In this document: positions 1 through 6,134 of the stretch, piece after piece
Layout: every line of letters starts with the position of its first letter
Position numbering within the stretch: the first letter of the stretch is position 1
Origin: JAUNKE01 sp041784625
GTDB lineage: Bacteria; Bacillota; Clostridia; Peptostreptococcales; Filifactoraceae
DNA: 8,934 nt
Direction of reading: 5' to 3'
Assembly: GCA_041784625.1 (NCBI GenBank)
Contig: JBHBDS010000119.1
Location: 1-8,934, forward strand
Made by a program: the position numbers and the translations under genes
Notes under the pieces: model-generated
Database searches by the model: none
What the model was told of the DNA's origin: nothing
Seen by the model: only the letters and a program-made list of their open reading frames with translations

Positions 1-3
1 GAA

Positions 4-1260
4 ATGGAAGTAAAAAATGTAAAAGAATCATTAAACCCATTTGAGATTGCTCAAAGACAGGTGAAAAACGCTTGTGATAAGCTTGGTGCTGATCCAGCAG
101 TGTACGAAATACTTAAAAACCCAATGAGAGTTCACGAAGTATCTTTCCCAGTAAAAATGGATGATGGCTCCGTAAGAACAATCGTGGGATACCGTTCACA
201 ACATAACAACGCTTGTGGTCCATACAAAGGTGGAATCCGTTTCCATCCAGCAGTAAATCTTGACGAAGTAAAAGCGCTTTCTACTTGGATGACTTTCAAA
301 TGTTCCGTAACTGGCGTACCATACGGCGGCGGAAAAGGTGGAATCGCTATCGATCCAAAAGATTTCTCCGAAGCAGAACTTGAAAGAATCTCCAGAGGAT
401 TCGCTGCTGCTCTTGCTCCATACATCGGAGAAAAAGTAGACATCCCTGCTCCAGACGTAAACACAAACGGAAAAATCATGGCTTGGATGGTTGACGAGTA
501 CGAAAAAGTAACTGGCGAATATGCTCCAGGTGTATTCACAGGAAAACCAGTTGAGTTCGGCGGATCTCTTGCTAGAACAGAAGCTACTGGATACGGTGTT
601 GCGATCATGGCAAAAGCTGCTCTTGAAAGACTAAACATCGACTTCAAAGGCGCAAAAGTTGCAGTACAAGGATTCGGAAACGTAGGAAGCTACGCAGCAT
701 ACTACGCTCACCAACTTGGCGCAAAAGTTGTTGCAATCTCTGATATCAACGTTACTATTTACAACGAAGATGGAATCGATGTAGAAAAACTATTTGCTGA
801 TCCAGTTCGCCCAGTGGCAAACAACGGATACGGAAAAGAAATCACAAAAGAAGAATTCTTTGCACTACCAGTAGATGCGATTCTTCCATGTGCTCTTGAA
901 AACCAAATCACTTCTGCAAATGCTGATTCGATCAAAGCAAAAGTTGTTTGTGAGGGAGCAAACGGACCAACTACTCCAGAAGCGGACGCAATCCTTGCAA
1001 AAAATGGCGTGCTTCTAGTTCCAGACATTCTTGCGAATGCTGGTGGAGTAACTGTTTCTTACTTCGAGTGGGTACAAAACCTACAAAGATTCAGCTGGTC
1101 TTTTGAAGATGTTCAAAAGAAACAAGAAGATTTGATGTACAAAGCATTCGATGATATCTGGAACCTCATGAAAGAGTTCAACGTAGATATGAGAACTGCT
1201 GCATACATGATGTCTATCCGAAGAATCCAAGTTGCAATGAAATACAGAGGATGGTACTAA
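4..1260 (+). CDS. gdhA: Glutamate dehydrogenase, NAD-type (Glu/Leu/Phe/Val dehydrogenase family)
   Basis: This 418-residue protein interconverts glutamate and 2-oxoglutarate plus ammonia in the cytoplasm, linking amino-acid fermentation to nitrogen assimilation. The length fits the roughly 420-residue hexameric family. The N-terminal substrate domain carries GPYKGG (Lys75), TFKC (Lys99), GGGKGG (Lys111) and PAPDVNT (Asp151), matching the substrate-binding and catalytic lysines and aspartate of characterised enzymes. The Rossmann domain has GFGNVGS (223-229), and acidic Asp247 at the end of the second strand suggests NAD rather than NADP. The C-terminus ends in RGWY, as in many relatives. The ATG lies 4 bases into the window, so its ribosome binding site and promoter are not visible. 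Codon use is strongly biased (nearly all Lys AAA, Pro CCA, Gly GGA), unlike the other genes here, which suggests high expression. The gene converges with the UPF0340 gene across a shared terminator. Confidence 0.96.
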   Translation: MEVKNVKESLNPFEIAQRQVKNACDKLGADPAVYEILKNPMRVHEVSFPVKMDDGSVRTIVGYRSQHNNACGPYKGGIRFHPAVNLDEVKALSTWMTFKCSVTGVPYGGGKGGIAIDPKDFSEAELERISRGFAAALAPYIGEKVDIPAPDVNTNGKIMAWMVDEYEKVTGEYAPGVFTGKPVEFGGSLARTEATGYGVAIMAKAALERLNIDFKGAKVAVQGFGNVGSYAAYYAHQLGAKVVAISDINVTIYNEDGIDVEKLFADPVRPVANNGYGKEITKEEFFALPVDAILPCALENQITSANADSIKAKVVCEGANGPTTPEADAILAKNGVLLVPDILANAGGVTVSYFEWVQNLQRFSWSFEDVQKKQEDLMYKAFDDIWNLMKEFNVDMRTAAYMMSIRRIQVAMKYRGWY

Positions 1261-1265
1261 AAATC

Positions 1266-1294
1266 TTGAAACGCTAACAATAGTGTGATAGAAT
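1266..1294 (+). promoter_or_regulatory. Candidate sigma-A promoter just downstream of gdhA
   Basis: TTGAAA (1266-1271) and TAGAAT (1289-1294) are separated by exactly 17 bases and each matches the housekeeping consensus at 5 of 6 positions. The site begins 5 bases after the gdhA stop codon and points toward the terminator at 1369-1400, with no convincing reading frame between. It could drive a short non-coding transcript, or be a chance match in AT-rich DNA. Confidence 0.4.
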
Positions 1295-1300
1295 ATGTAT

Positions 1301-1402
1301 AGGCAAAAGTATAGAACAGACCATTGGTCGGCAAAAAAGTAATTACTGATGACAAATTAGTCAGTACGAAAAACCCACAAGCTGCAACTTGTGGGTTTTT
1401 CT
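1301..1402 (+). ncRNA. Candidate ~100-nt small RNA between gdhA and its terminator
   Basis: If the promoter at 1266-1294 is used, transcription would start near 1301 and end at the terminator at 1388-1402, giving an RNA of about 100 nt. It would contain a short inverted repeat GACC-ATT-GGTC around 1320-1330, an unpaired A-rich stretch and the strong terminator stem. The only reading frame, an ATG at 1295 with 15 codons, overlaps the -10 box and has no ribosome binding site, so coding is unlikely. The same DNA may simply be the gdhA 3' untranslated region. No known RNA family is recognised. Confidence 0.25.
1369..1400. terminator. Bidirectional intrinsic terminator between convergent gdhA and UPF0340 gene
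   Basis: A perfect 13-bp inverted repeat, AAAAACCCACAAG (1369-1381) and CTTGTGGGTTTTT (1388-1400), flanks a 6-base loop. The stem core is G+C-rich, with a T-tract on the plus strand and an A-tract on the other side, so it can stop transcription from both directions. It lies 109 bp after the gdhA stop and 20 bp after the stop of the convergent minus-strand gene. Confidence 0.93.
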
Positions 1403-1419
1403 ATTCCAAACATTCTCCA

Positions 1420-1959
1420 TTACTTATACACGGCTCGCTGTCCGCCAATCATTTTTAGTCGATGGCGAAGCGCCGAAAGATGTGCCTGTCCAATTTGTTT
1501 GGTGCGTAGTCGCACAGGAACTTGGACATGTTTGATGTGCATGCCAATGGAGGTGTCTCCGATGTCCAGTCCCGCATGCGCAATAATTTTTTCGACGACC
1601 GTCGGGTTATCAAACGCTCGATACGCCGCAGTTGCTGCTCCACCGCCTGCGTTTGGCTGTGGCACGACATTTACTTCTTCCATCGAATATTTTTGTACCA
1701 ATTCTTTGTCGACGACAATCGCACGGTTTAGATGCTCGCAGCATTGTACGGCAAGAAAAATATTTCTACGATCCAAAATTTCTTTTGCTGTCTCGATGAT
1801 GAGCTCGCCAATTTCAAGCGTGGTCGCTTTGCCGATATGCTGTCCGATTACTTCGCTCGTGCTGCATCCAATCAAAAAGATTTCTCCCTCTTCCAAGTTA
1901 GCAACCTCGAGCAACTCCTCGATCGCATCGGTGACTTCCTTCTTGATTTGTTCGTTCAT
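1420..1959 (-). CDS. UPF0340/TIGR01440 family protein (YwlG-like), function unknown
   Basis: This 179-residue protein matches the UPF0340 family of Bacillota (Bacillus YwlG, about 180 residues) along its full length. Recognisable family blocks are FLIGCSTSEVIG (28-39), LAVQCCEHLNRA (69-80, with a CC-E-H cluster that could bind metal or be catalytic), PNAGGGAA (102-109), AGLDIGDTSIGMHIK (129-143) and the C-terminal IGGQRAVYK. No biochemical role is firmly established for the family to my knowledge. No signal peptide or membrane span is seen, so it is probably cytosolic. The ATG has an excellent ribosome binding site (GGAGGAGGG, 4 bases upstream). The gene follows nagB on the same strand after 238 bp and ends at the terminator shared with gdhA. 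A terminator-like hairpin sits immediately before its ribosome binding site, which suggests control by attenuation. Confidence 0.9.
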   Translation of the reverse strand: MNEQIKKEVTDAIEELLEVANLEEGEIFLIGCSTSEVIGQHIGKATTLEIGELIIETAKEILDRRNIFLAVQCCEHLNRAIVVDKELVQKYSMEEVNVVPQPNAGGGAATAAYRAFDNPTVVEKIIAHAGLDIGDTSIGMHIKHVQVPVRLRTKQIGQAHLSALRHRLKMIGGQRAVYK

Positions 1960-1977
1960 AATTCCCTCCTCCAGAAC

Positions 1978-1998
1978 AAAAAAGGGACCGAAGTCCCT
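1978..1998 (-). terminator. UUCG-tetraloop terminator/attenuator just upstream of the UPF0340 gene
   Basis: On the minus strand AGGGAC (1998-1993), the loop TTCG and GTCCCT (1988-1983) form a 6-bp stem closed by the very stable cUUCGg tetraloop, followed by a T6 run (1983-1978). This is a textbook intrinsic terminator. Its T-run ends about 19 bp before the ATG of the UPF0340 gene and abuts that gene's ribosome binding site. It may end nagB transcripts, act as a regulated attenuator, or both. Confidence 0.85.
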
Positions 1999-2092
1999 GC
2001 AAGGACCATTTAATAGACCCTTTTCATATGATTAATTCTATCCAATTACAAAAAATCATGCACCCGTTCAGTCGATATTCCAAAAACCCATG

Positions 2093-2155
2093 ATATAGAA
2101 TATTCCTTACGAGCATCCGCCGTGATATCGAATATTTTTGCACTCAGCATCCGTG
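2093..2155 (-). repeat. Two imperfect tandem repeats of 31-32 bp, with a partial third
   Basis: On the minus strand, unit 1 (2155-2125) and unit 2 (2124-2093) both start with CACGG, share GGATGCT, and end with AATATTCNATAT. A truncated third copy starting at 2092 has CATGGG and then GGAATATCGA. The units abut without a spacer. They lie in the transcribed leader between nagB and the UPF0340 gene. Confidence 0.55.
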
Positions 2156-2197
2156 TCATAGTGTATGCTTTATTCGAAACGGTAATTCTGTGCAGAC

Positions 2198-2953
2198 CTA
2201 CTTCGACACAAGCTGTGGATTTTTTTCAAGCAAAATCGACAGCGCTTCTTGGTCTGCGATAATGGTCACATCTTGGTGCAATTGCAAAATCGTCGCTGGC
2301 ACGGATGGCTGAATTTTTCCAGTTGCAACCTTATAGATGATTTCTGCTTTATCTTTGCCTGTTGCGACGAGCAGAATTTTTTTTGCGTTCATGATGTTTT
2401 TGATACCCATCGTGATTGCCGTCTTTGGCACTTCATCTGCGCTGGCAAAAAATCTCGCATTTGCCTCGACCGTTTTTGCATCCAGCGCAACATGATGTGT
2501 GCCGCAAGCAAAAGCATCACTCGGCTCGTTGAATCCGATATGTCCATTGTGGCCAATGCCAAGCAGCTGCAAATCGATGCCGCCAAGGGAATCAATTAGC
2601 TGATTGTATCGCTCGCATTCTGCCGCTGGATCTGCTGCGAGTCCATTTGGCACATTGGTGTTTTCTTTGTCGATATTCACATGATCAAACAGATTGTGAT
2701 TCATAAAATATCGATAGCTCTGATCGTTGTCCGCAGGCAGCCCAACGTATTCGTCGAGATTCACCGTCTTGATTTGGCTAAAATCCACTTCGCCATTTTT
2801 ATTTTTTGTGATCAGCTCTTTATATGTGCCAATCGGTGTCGAACCTGTTGCGAGTCCAAGCACCGCATTAGGCTTTAGAATCACTTGCGCCGCAATCATA
2901 TTCGCCGCTCTTTGGCTCATTTGTTCGTAATTTTGTGTGCAAATTATTTTCAT
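2198..2953 (-). CDS. nagB: Glucosamine-6-phosphate deaminase
   Basis: This 251-residue enzyme converts glucosamine-6-phosphate to fructose-6-phosphate and ammonia, the last step of amino-sugar catabolism, in the cytosol. Family motifs are present: the phosphate-binding loop LGLATGSTP (32-40), the catalytic aspartate in NLDEY (Asp67), and GIGHNGHIGFNEP (132-144) with His138 and Glu143 as the ring-opening pair. Asn136 stands where the E. coli enzyme has Asp141. The length suits the short Bacillota form, which lacks the E. coli C-terminal extension. It lies 38 bp after the 46-residue membrane protein and is probably cotranscribed with it; no nagA is in the window. The stop is TAG. The start is fixed by homology, but the nearest Shine-Dalgarno (AAGGAG, 2985-2980) is 26 bases upstream, across a hairpin and an 8-codon ORF. 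Confidence 0.96.
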   Translation of the reverse strand: MKIICTQNYEQMSQRAANMIAAQVILKPNAVLGLATGSTPIGTYKELITKNKNGEVDFSQIKTVNLDEYVGLPADNDQSYRYFMNHNLFDHVNIDKENTNVPNGLAADPAAECERYNQLIDSLGGIDLQLLGIGHNGHIGFNEPSDAFACGTHHVALDAKTVEANARFFASADEVPKTAITMGIKNIMNAKKILLVATGKDKAEIIYKVATGKIQPSVPATILQLHQDVTIIADQEALSILLEKNPQLVSK

Positions 2954-2985
2954 TGTTTTTTTGTATGAAAAATCATACGCTCCTT
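2950..2985 (-). promoter_or_regulatory. nagB translation-start region: distant Shine-Dalgarno, hairpin and 8-codon upstream ORF
   Basis: On the minus strand AAGGAG (2985-2980) is followed by the hairpin GTATGA-TTTT-TCATAC (2978-2963) and then nine bases before the nagB ATG (2953-2951). Folding the hairpin would shorten the effective spacing to about 10 bases. The same segment encodes an 8-codon ORF, MIFHTKKQ (ATG at 2976, 3 bases after AAGGAG), whose TGA overlaps the nagB start as ATGA. Either arrangement could explain initiation. No start codon in the nagB frame lies closer to the Shine-Dalgarno. Confidence 0.5.
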
Positions 2986-2991
2986 CTAAGA

Positions 2992-3132
2992 TTATCTTCT
3001 ATTTCTTTTTTTGCGTTTTTGCTCTGATTTTGAAATTTTTGGCTTCGTTTTGTACACTTGGTATCCACCGATTGCCACGATTACTAGGACAATTGCTACA
3101 GCAATCGCCACGCCAGAATATACTTGGTTCAT
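2992..3132 (-). CDS. Small single-span membrane protein with basic tail, unknown function
   Basis: This 46-residue protein begins MNQVYSG and has one hydrophobic segment at about residues 7-27, rich in Val, Ile and Ala, then a C-terminal tail with about 11 Lys/Arg in the last 19 residues. By the positive-inside rule the tail should be cytoplasmic and the N-terminus outside. The start is supported by a near-perfect ribosome binding site (GGAGGAAG, just upstream of the ATG). A longer upstream start at 3192 would lie inside the predicted promoter and is rejected. It is the first gene of an apparent operon with nagB, 38 bp apart. No family is recognised. A membrane-anchored accessory protein is possible; a type I toxin-like peptide is a weaker alternative based only on size and charge layout. 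Confidence 0.75.
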   Translation of the reverse strand: MNQVYSGVAIAVAIVLVIVAIGGYQVYKTKPKISKSEQKRKKRNRR

Positions 3133-3163
3133 ACTTCCTCCTTCGCATTTTACTGTTATTCTA

Positions 3164-3192
3164 ATGTTATTGTAAAACGTTCTTTGTGTCAA
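3164..3192 (-). promoter_or_regulatory. Promoter for the small membrane protein-nagB operon
   Basis: A perfect -35 box TTGACA (3192-3187) is followed after 17 bases by TAACAT (3169-3164), a weak -10 box. The site is 31 bp before the start codon of the small protein and downstream of the terminator at 3253-3288, so it is well placed. Two AACGTT palindromes flank the -35 (3202-3207 and 3176-3181) with centres 26 bp apart and may be operator half-sites; they match a CcpA cre box only poorly. Confidence 0.5.
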
Positions 3193-3252
3193 GAAAATTT
3201 CAACGTTTTTTGTTCAACTTGTCTCCACTTTTTCCTTATTGAAAAGATTCAA

Positions 3253-3288
3253 AAATATCCCAACTATTTTTCAATAGCCAGGATATTT
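3253..3288 (-). terminator. Intrinsic terminator of the tsaE-to-EAL operon
   Basis: On the minus strand, AAATATCC (3288-3281) pairs with GGATATTT (3260-3253), three G-U wobble pairs follow, then CTATT pairs with AATAG around a GAAA tetraloop. This makes a continuous 16-bp stem followed by a T-rich tail. It starts 47 bp after the stop codon of the last EAL-HDOD gene and lies before the next promoter. Confidence 0.7.
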
Positions 3289-3334
3289 GTCAAACTATCA
3301 TTTTCGCTTCCACAAAGCACAACTCTGGGACACA

Positions 3335-4561
3335 TTAATCTGGTATTGTCTCGAACAATTGGTCTGTGTAGATGATGCAATCAAAATAACATTGCGCCAT
3401 CTCTTCACGGGTCATCTGGATCATCTCTTCATACTTCCCAATTTTTTCCCAATCCCCTTGTTCGTAAGAAATTACAAAGTCAAGCAGATAGAACATCTCG
3501 CTTTCTTCGTCCCCGAGGATTGCGCCGACGATGTCTTTCTCCAGCGGCATATCTCGTAGCGCTTCTTTGATGTCCATCTCCGCAATAATATCCATCATCG
3601 AAAACATTCCCATGATAAATACTTCGTTGTTACGATTACGCTGTCTCGTGTGCATCGAGATTCGCTCCGCATAAAGACCTCGGATAAAGGCAATCTTAAT
3701 CAGCTCTTCATTGTTTCTGCGTCCGAGATTTCGCGCCATCATCAGCAGCACCCATCGACGAATCTCGTCAAGCCCGAGCGTCACCAGTGCCATTCGAATG
3801 GATTTTACTCTGAAATATCGGAAGTAACGGAGCGTGTTGATATGCTGCAGCAGCTTATAGGTCAGCCCGACATTTCGTTTGACAAGCTCCGTAAGATTAT
3901 TAAAGTCGGGTTCGTTCTTTCCCAGCTCACGAATAATCTGCACATAGCTCCCTGGATGAATATTGAGCGTTTTTTTGCTCATGGTCTTTGGCTTGGACAA
4001 GAAATAACCTTGGAATAGTGTGTATTTATGTTTCAACGCATGTTCAAAGTCTTCCGCAGACTCCACTTTTTCCGCAAGCAAAGTTTTGCCTGTGCCTGCG
4101 AATTTTTTTGCAATGGCTTCACGCTGTTCGAGTGGCATACCTAGAAAGTCGACTTTGATGATGTCTGCATGCTCGATCAGGCGATCGTAATGCCCATCGC
4201 CGATATAATCATCGAGCGCAATTCGAAAGCCTAGTTGTTTGAGCGATTTCAATTTTTCGATCAGAACATCGTCAATATAGGTATCCTCGACGATTTCAAT
4301 GACAACTTCTTCTGGTGAGCACACCAAAGCAAAGTCATCCATGATCAACTTTCTAGTGAAGTTGATAAATGCCAACTTGCCATTGGTGATATTTTCGAGT
4401 CCGAATACGGTGAGCGCATCGGATAGCAAAATACTGGTTGCTGTGCTTCCATCGATGTTGCCAAACTTGGTGCTCTCCTCGTTTTCACGGTAGAGTAGCT
4501 CGTATGCCATTAAGCTGCGTGTGACATCGAATATCGGTTGTCTTGCGATGAATACATCCAT
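3335..4561 (-). CDS. EAL-HDOD protein (YuxH/PdeH-like), distal copy
   Basis: This 408-residue protein has a compact N-terminal EAL domain (about 1-200) and a C-terminal HDOD domain (about 200-400), the layout and length of Bacillus YuxH/PdeH, a cyclic-di-GMP phosphodiesterase. The EAL signature is ELLYR (Glu21, Arg25). Residues equivalent to the metal and catalytic set of active EAL enzymes appear to be present: Asn67, Glu89/Glu92, Asp117-Asp118 (DDY), Lys136, Glu164 and Gln184. Activity is thus plausible but not proven, since the barrel is shorter than in canonical EAL domains. The HDOD part contains GLTYKLLQHIN and lacks a catalytic HD motif, suggesting a regulatory or protein-binding role. 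It aligns nearly without gaps with the upstream gene, so the two are tandem paralogs. The ribosome binding site is GGGAG, and the ATG is 14 bp after the preceding stop codon. Confidence 0.9.
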   Translation of the reverse strand: MDVFIARQPIFDVTRSLMAYELLYRENEESTKFGNIDGSTATSILLSDALTVFGLENITNGKLAFINFTRKLIMDDFALVCSPEEVVIEIVEDTYIDDVLIEKLKSLKQLGFRIALDDYIGDGHYDRLIEHADIIKVDFLGMPLEQREAIAKKFAGTGKTLLAEKVESAEDFEHALKHKYTLFQGYFLSKPKTMSKKTLNIHPGSYVQIIRELGKNEPDFNNLTELVKRNVGLTYKLLQHINTLRYFRYFRVKSIRMALVTLGLDEIRRWVLLMMARNLGRRNNEELIKIAFIRGLYAERISMHTRQRNRNNEVFIMGMFSMMDIIAEMDIKEALRDMPLEKDIVGAILGDEESEMFYLLDFVISYEQGDWEKIGKYEEMIQMTREEMAQCYFDCIIYTDQLFETIPD

Positions 4562-4575
4562 AGGATCTCCCTTAC

Positions 4576-5805
4576 TTATTCGTCGGGGTTGTTGTTAAAT
4601 AGCAAATCAGTGTACACAACACATTCCAAATACAAACGAATCACTGATTCTCTGTCCAACTTATATGTTACCAAATGATTATAGATTTCTTCCCAATTCC
4701 CGTTTTCATAATTACTCACAAAATCCAGCAGCTGTCTAAAATTATTTTGTTCCCCAAGCAGTGCTTCTTTTACGTCGTCTGCGATTGGTATATCGCCTAG
4801 TAGATCGCTCATCATCGCACCAGTGATCGAGTCCATCATCGAGAAAGATCCCATTAAAAACGCCTCATGTGCACGGGGTTGCATTTCATCGACACGACGA
4901 GCCAGTTTTTCGGCAAAAACACCTCGGATAAATGCCGTCTTGATCAGCTCATCTCGACCCTCGAGCGCAAACTCTCGAGCCATAATCAACAGAATCCATC
5001 GACGCACCTCATTGAGCCCCATCGTAATCAGCGCCATCTGAATCGAGGTCACTGGTTGTCTTTGCATAAACTTGAGCGTATTGATATATTGCAACAATTT
5101 GTAGGTCAAACCTGGGTTGATTCGAATGGCTTTTGCCATCGTATTGAAGTCTGGCTCCATTCGGCTCAGCTCCATAATGATGGTCGTATATCCGCTGGCA
5201 TCCACCTTAACCGAAGTTCCTTTGACCATATTCGGCTTGGAGAAATAATAGCCTTGGAATAGCTCGTAACCATTTTGCACCGCAAACAAAAACTCTTCTT
5301 CTGTTTCAATCTTCTCCGCAAGCAACTTTTGTTTGCTCTTGCCAAATCGCTCGGAAAACTCCACCAATTTTGCACGATCATTCGCCGCAAAATCTACTTT
5401 GATAATATCAACATATCTCATAATATCATCAAACTGCGGATCGCCTGTGTAATCATCCAGCGCAATGGTGTAGCCACGATCCTTCAGTTCCGCAACCTGC
5501 ATGATCACATCTTCGTCGATTGCAACATTCTCGAGAATCTCTACGACGACCTCATCAGGAGAGAGCAGCAGCGCAAATCCGTTAAGCAAAAGCTGTCTCG
5601 TAAAATTGATGAATGCTCGGTTTCCATTGGTGATGCTCTTTAGCCCAAACACGGTAATCGCATCAGACACCAAAAATTCGGTTGCTTTGTTCTCATCAAT
5701 ATTTCCTGAAAAATGATTTTTTTCACTCTCACGATATAGGAGTTCATATGCGGATAATCTCCTCATCGCATCATAAATCGGCTGCCTTGCCAAATAAACA
5801 TCCAT
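4576..5805 (-). CDS. EAL-HDOD protein (YuxH/PdeH-like), proximal copy
   Basis: This 409-residue paralog of the following gene starts MDVYLARQPIYD. It has ELLYR (21-25), FINFTR with Asn67, VEILE (Glu89, Glu92), ALDDYTGD with Asp117-Asp118, IIKVDF with Lys136, LLAEKIE with Glu164, and FQGYYFSKP with Gln184. These fall at the same positions as in the other copy, and the HDOD domain follows from about residue 200. The expected role is hydrolysis or sensing of cyclic-di-GMP coupled to HDOD-mediated interactions; the target is unknown. No membrane span or signal peptide is seen. The ATG lies 11 bp after the tsaD stop with a GAGGAAAG ribosome binding site, so it is probably cotranscribed with the tsa genes. 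Divergence between the copies is spread along the length, with extra differences in the last 100 residues, suggesting an old duplication and possible division of labour. Confidence 0.9.
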   Translation of the reverse strand: MDVYLARQPIYDAMRRLSAYELLYRESEKNHFSGNIDENKATEFLVSDAITVFGLKSITNGNRAFINFTRQLLLNGFALLLSPDEVVVEILENVAIDEDVIMQVAELKDRGYTIALDDYTGDPQFDDIMRYVDIIKVDFAANDRAKLVEFSERFGKSKQKLLAEKIETEEEFLFAVQNGYELFQGYYFSKPNMVKGTSVKVDASGYTTIIMELSRMEPDFNTMAKAIRINPGLTYKLLQYINTLKFMQRQPVTSIQMALITMGLNEVRRWILLIMAREFALEGRDELIKTAFIRGVFAEKLARRVDEMQPRAHEAFLMGSFSMMDSITGAMMSDLLGDIPIADDVKEALLGEQNNFRQLLDFVSNYENGNWEEIYNHLVTYKLDRESVIRLYLECVVYTDLLFNNNPDE

Positions 5806-5816
5806 ATTCTTTCCTC

Positions 5817-6134
5817 TTAATCCCCAATTTTAAGATTCGGCTTCGCACTTAGCGCAAGGCTGTCCACCTTGCCATCTTGCCATCGAAAAAATCCTGCCGA
5901 GCCGATCATCGCCGCATTGTCCGTACAAAGCGCAAGCGGCGGATAATAAAGCGAGATATGATTCTTGTCCGCTTCCTCCTGTGCCGTTTTTCGAAGCATC
6001 GAGTTTGCCGAAACGCCTCCACAGAGCACGAGCGTGCGATAGCCTTTATCCAGCGTCGCCTGAATGCTCTTGCTCACCAAGATGTCAACAACCGCCTGCT
6101 GAAATGAGGCAGCGACTTCCGCTTTGTCGACCAT
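5817..6134 (-). CDS. tsaD: TsaD C-terminal part, in frame after an internal stop
   Basis: These 105 codons continue the tsaD frame directly after the TAG at 6135-6137, starting with an ATG that abuts the stop. Family blocks are AEVAASFQQAVVD, LCGGVSAN (267-273 on the full-length numbering) and CTDNAAMIG, whose Asp301 corresponds to the third metal ligand (E. coli Asp300). The fragment ends with TAA at the expected family C-terminus, and read through the TAG the whole protein would be 334 residues, normal for TsaD. No clear ribosome binding site precedes the ATG, so a separate product would rely on termination-reinitiation. The sequence shows no other sign of decay, which argues for a sequence error, a very recent mutation, or a maintained split or suppressed gene. 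Confidence 0.9.
   Translation of the reverse strand: MVDKAEVAASFQQAVVDILVSKSIQATLDKGYRTLVLCGGVSANSMLRKTAQEEADKNHISLYYPPLALCTDNAAMIGSAGFFRWQDGKVDSLALSAKPNLKIGD

Larger units (their letters stand above)
1976..2197 (-). promoter_or_regulatory. Leader-like nagB to UPF0340 spacer with possible attenuator
   Basis: This 222-bp stretch carries no supported gene. Reading along the minus strand it holds imperfect tandem repeats (2155-2093), a weak hairpin (ATCATG near 2094-2089 with CATGAT near 2060-2055, then a T-run), an AAAAGGG block (2024-2018), and a UUCG-loop terminator (1998-1978). The AAAAGGG block is complementary to CCCTTTT in the 3' arm of the terminator, so a competing antiterminator pairing is possible. 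A second alternative pairs GTCCT (about 2005-2001) with GGGAC in the terminator 5' arm. No T-box antiterminator core or known riboswitch consensus was recognised. A weak -10-like TAGAAT (2040-2035) lacks a convincing -35. Confidence 0.45.

Noticed and set aside
132..647. Long minus-strand reading frame (171 codons) inside gdhA
   Set aside because: It lies wholly antisense to a well-conserved gene, has no recognisable domain, and is explained by gdhA codon bias keeping the opposite frame open.
1959..2030. Leader peptides MKRVY and a following frame ending at the UPF0340 ATG
   Set aside because: Short frames without clear ribosome binding sites inside the attenuator hairpins; most likely chance.
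1391..2035. 214-codon plus-strand reading frame
   Set aside because: It is antisense to the UPF0340 gene, starts inside the terminator stem and shows no family resemblance.
1976..2197. T-box riboswitch before the UPF0340 gene
   Set aside because: The terminator looks similar, but the conserved antiterminator core (AGGGUGGNACCGCG) is not present and no clear specifier stem was found.
3170..3210. CcpA cre site at the nagB operon promoter
   Set aside because: The CG-centred boxes lack the TG and CA outer positions of the cre consensus; kept only as generic palindromes.
3124..3559. Overlapping plus-strand reading frames around the small gene and the EAL gene 3' end
   Set aside because: They are antisense to supported genes or cross a promoter and a terminator, with no ribosome binding sites or known domains.
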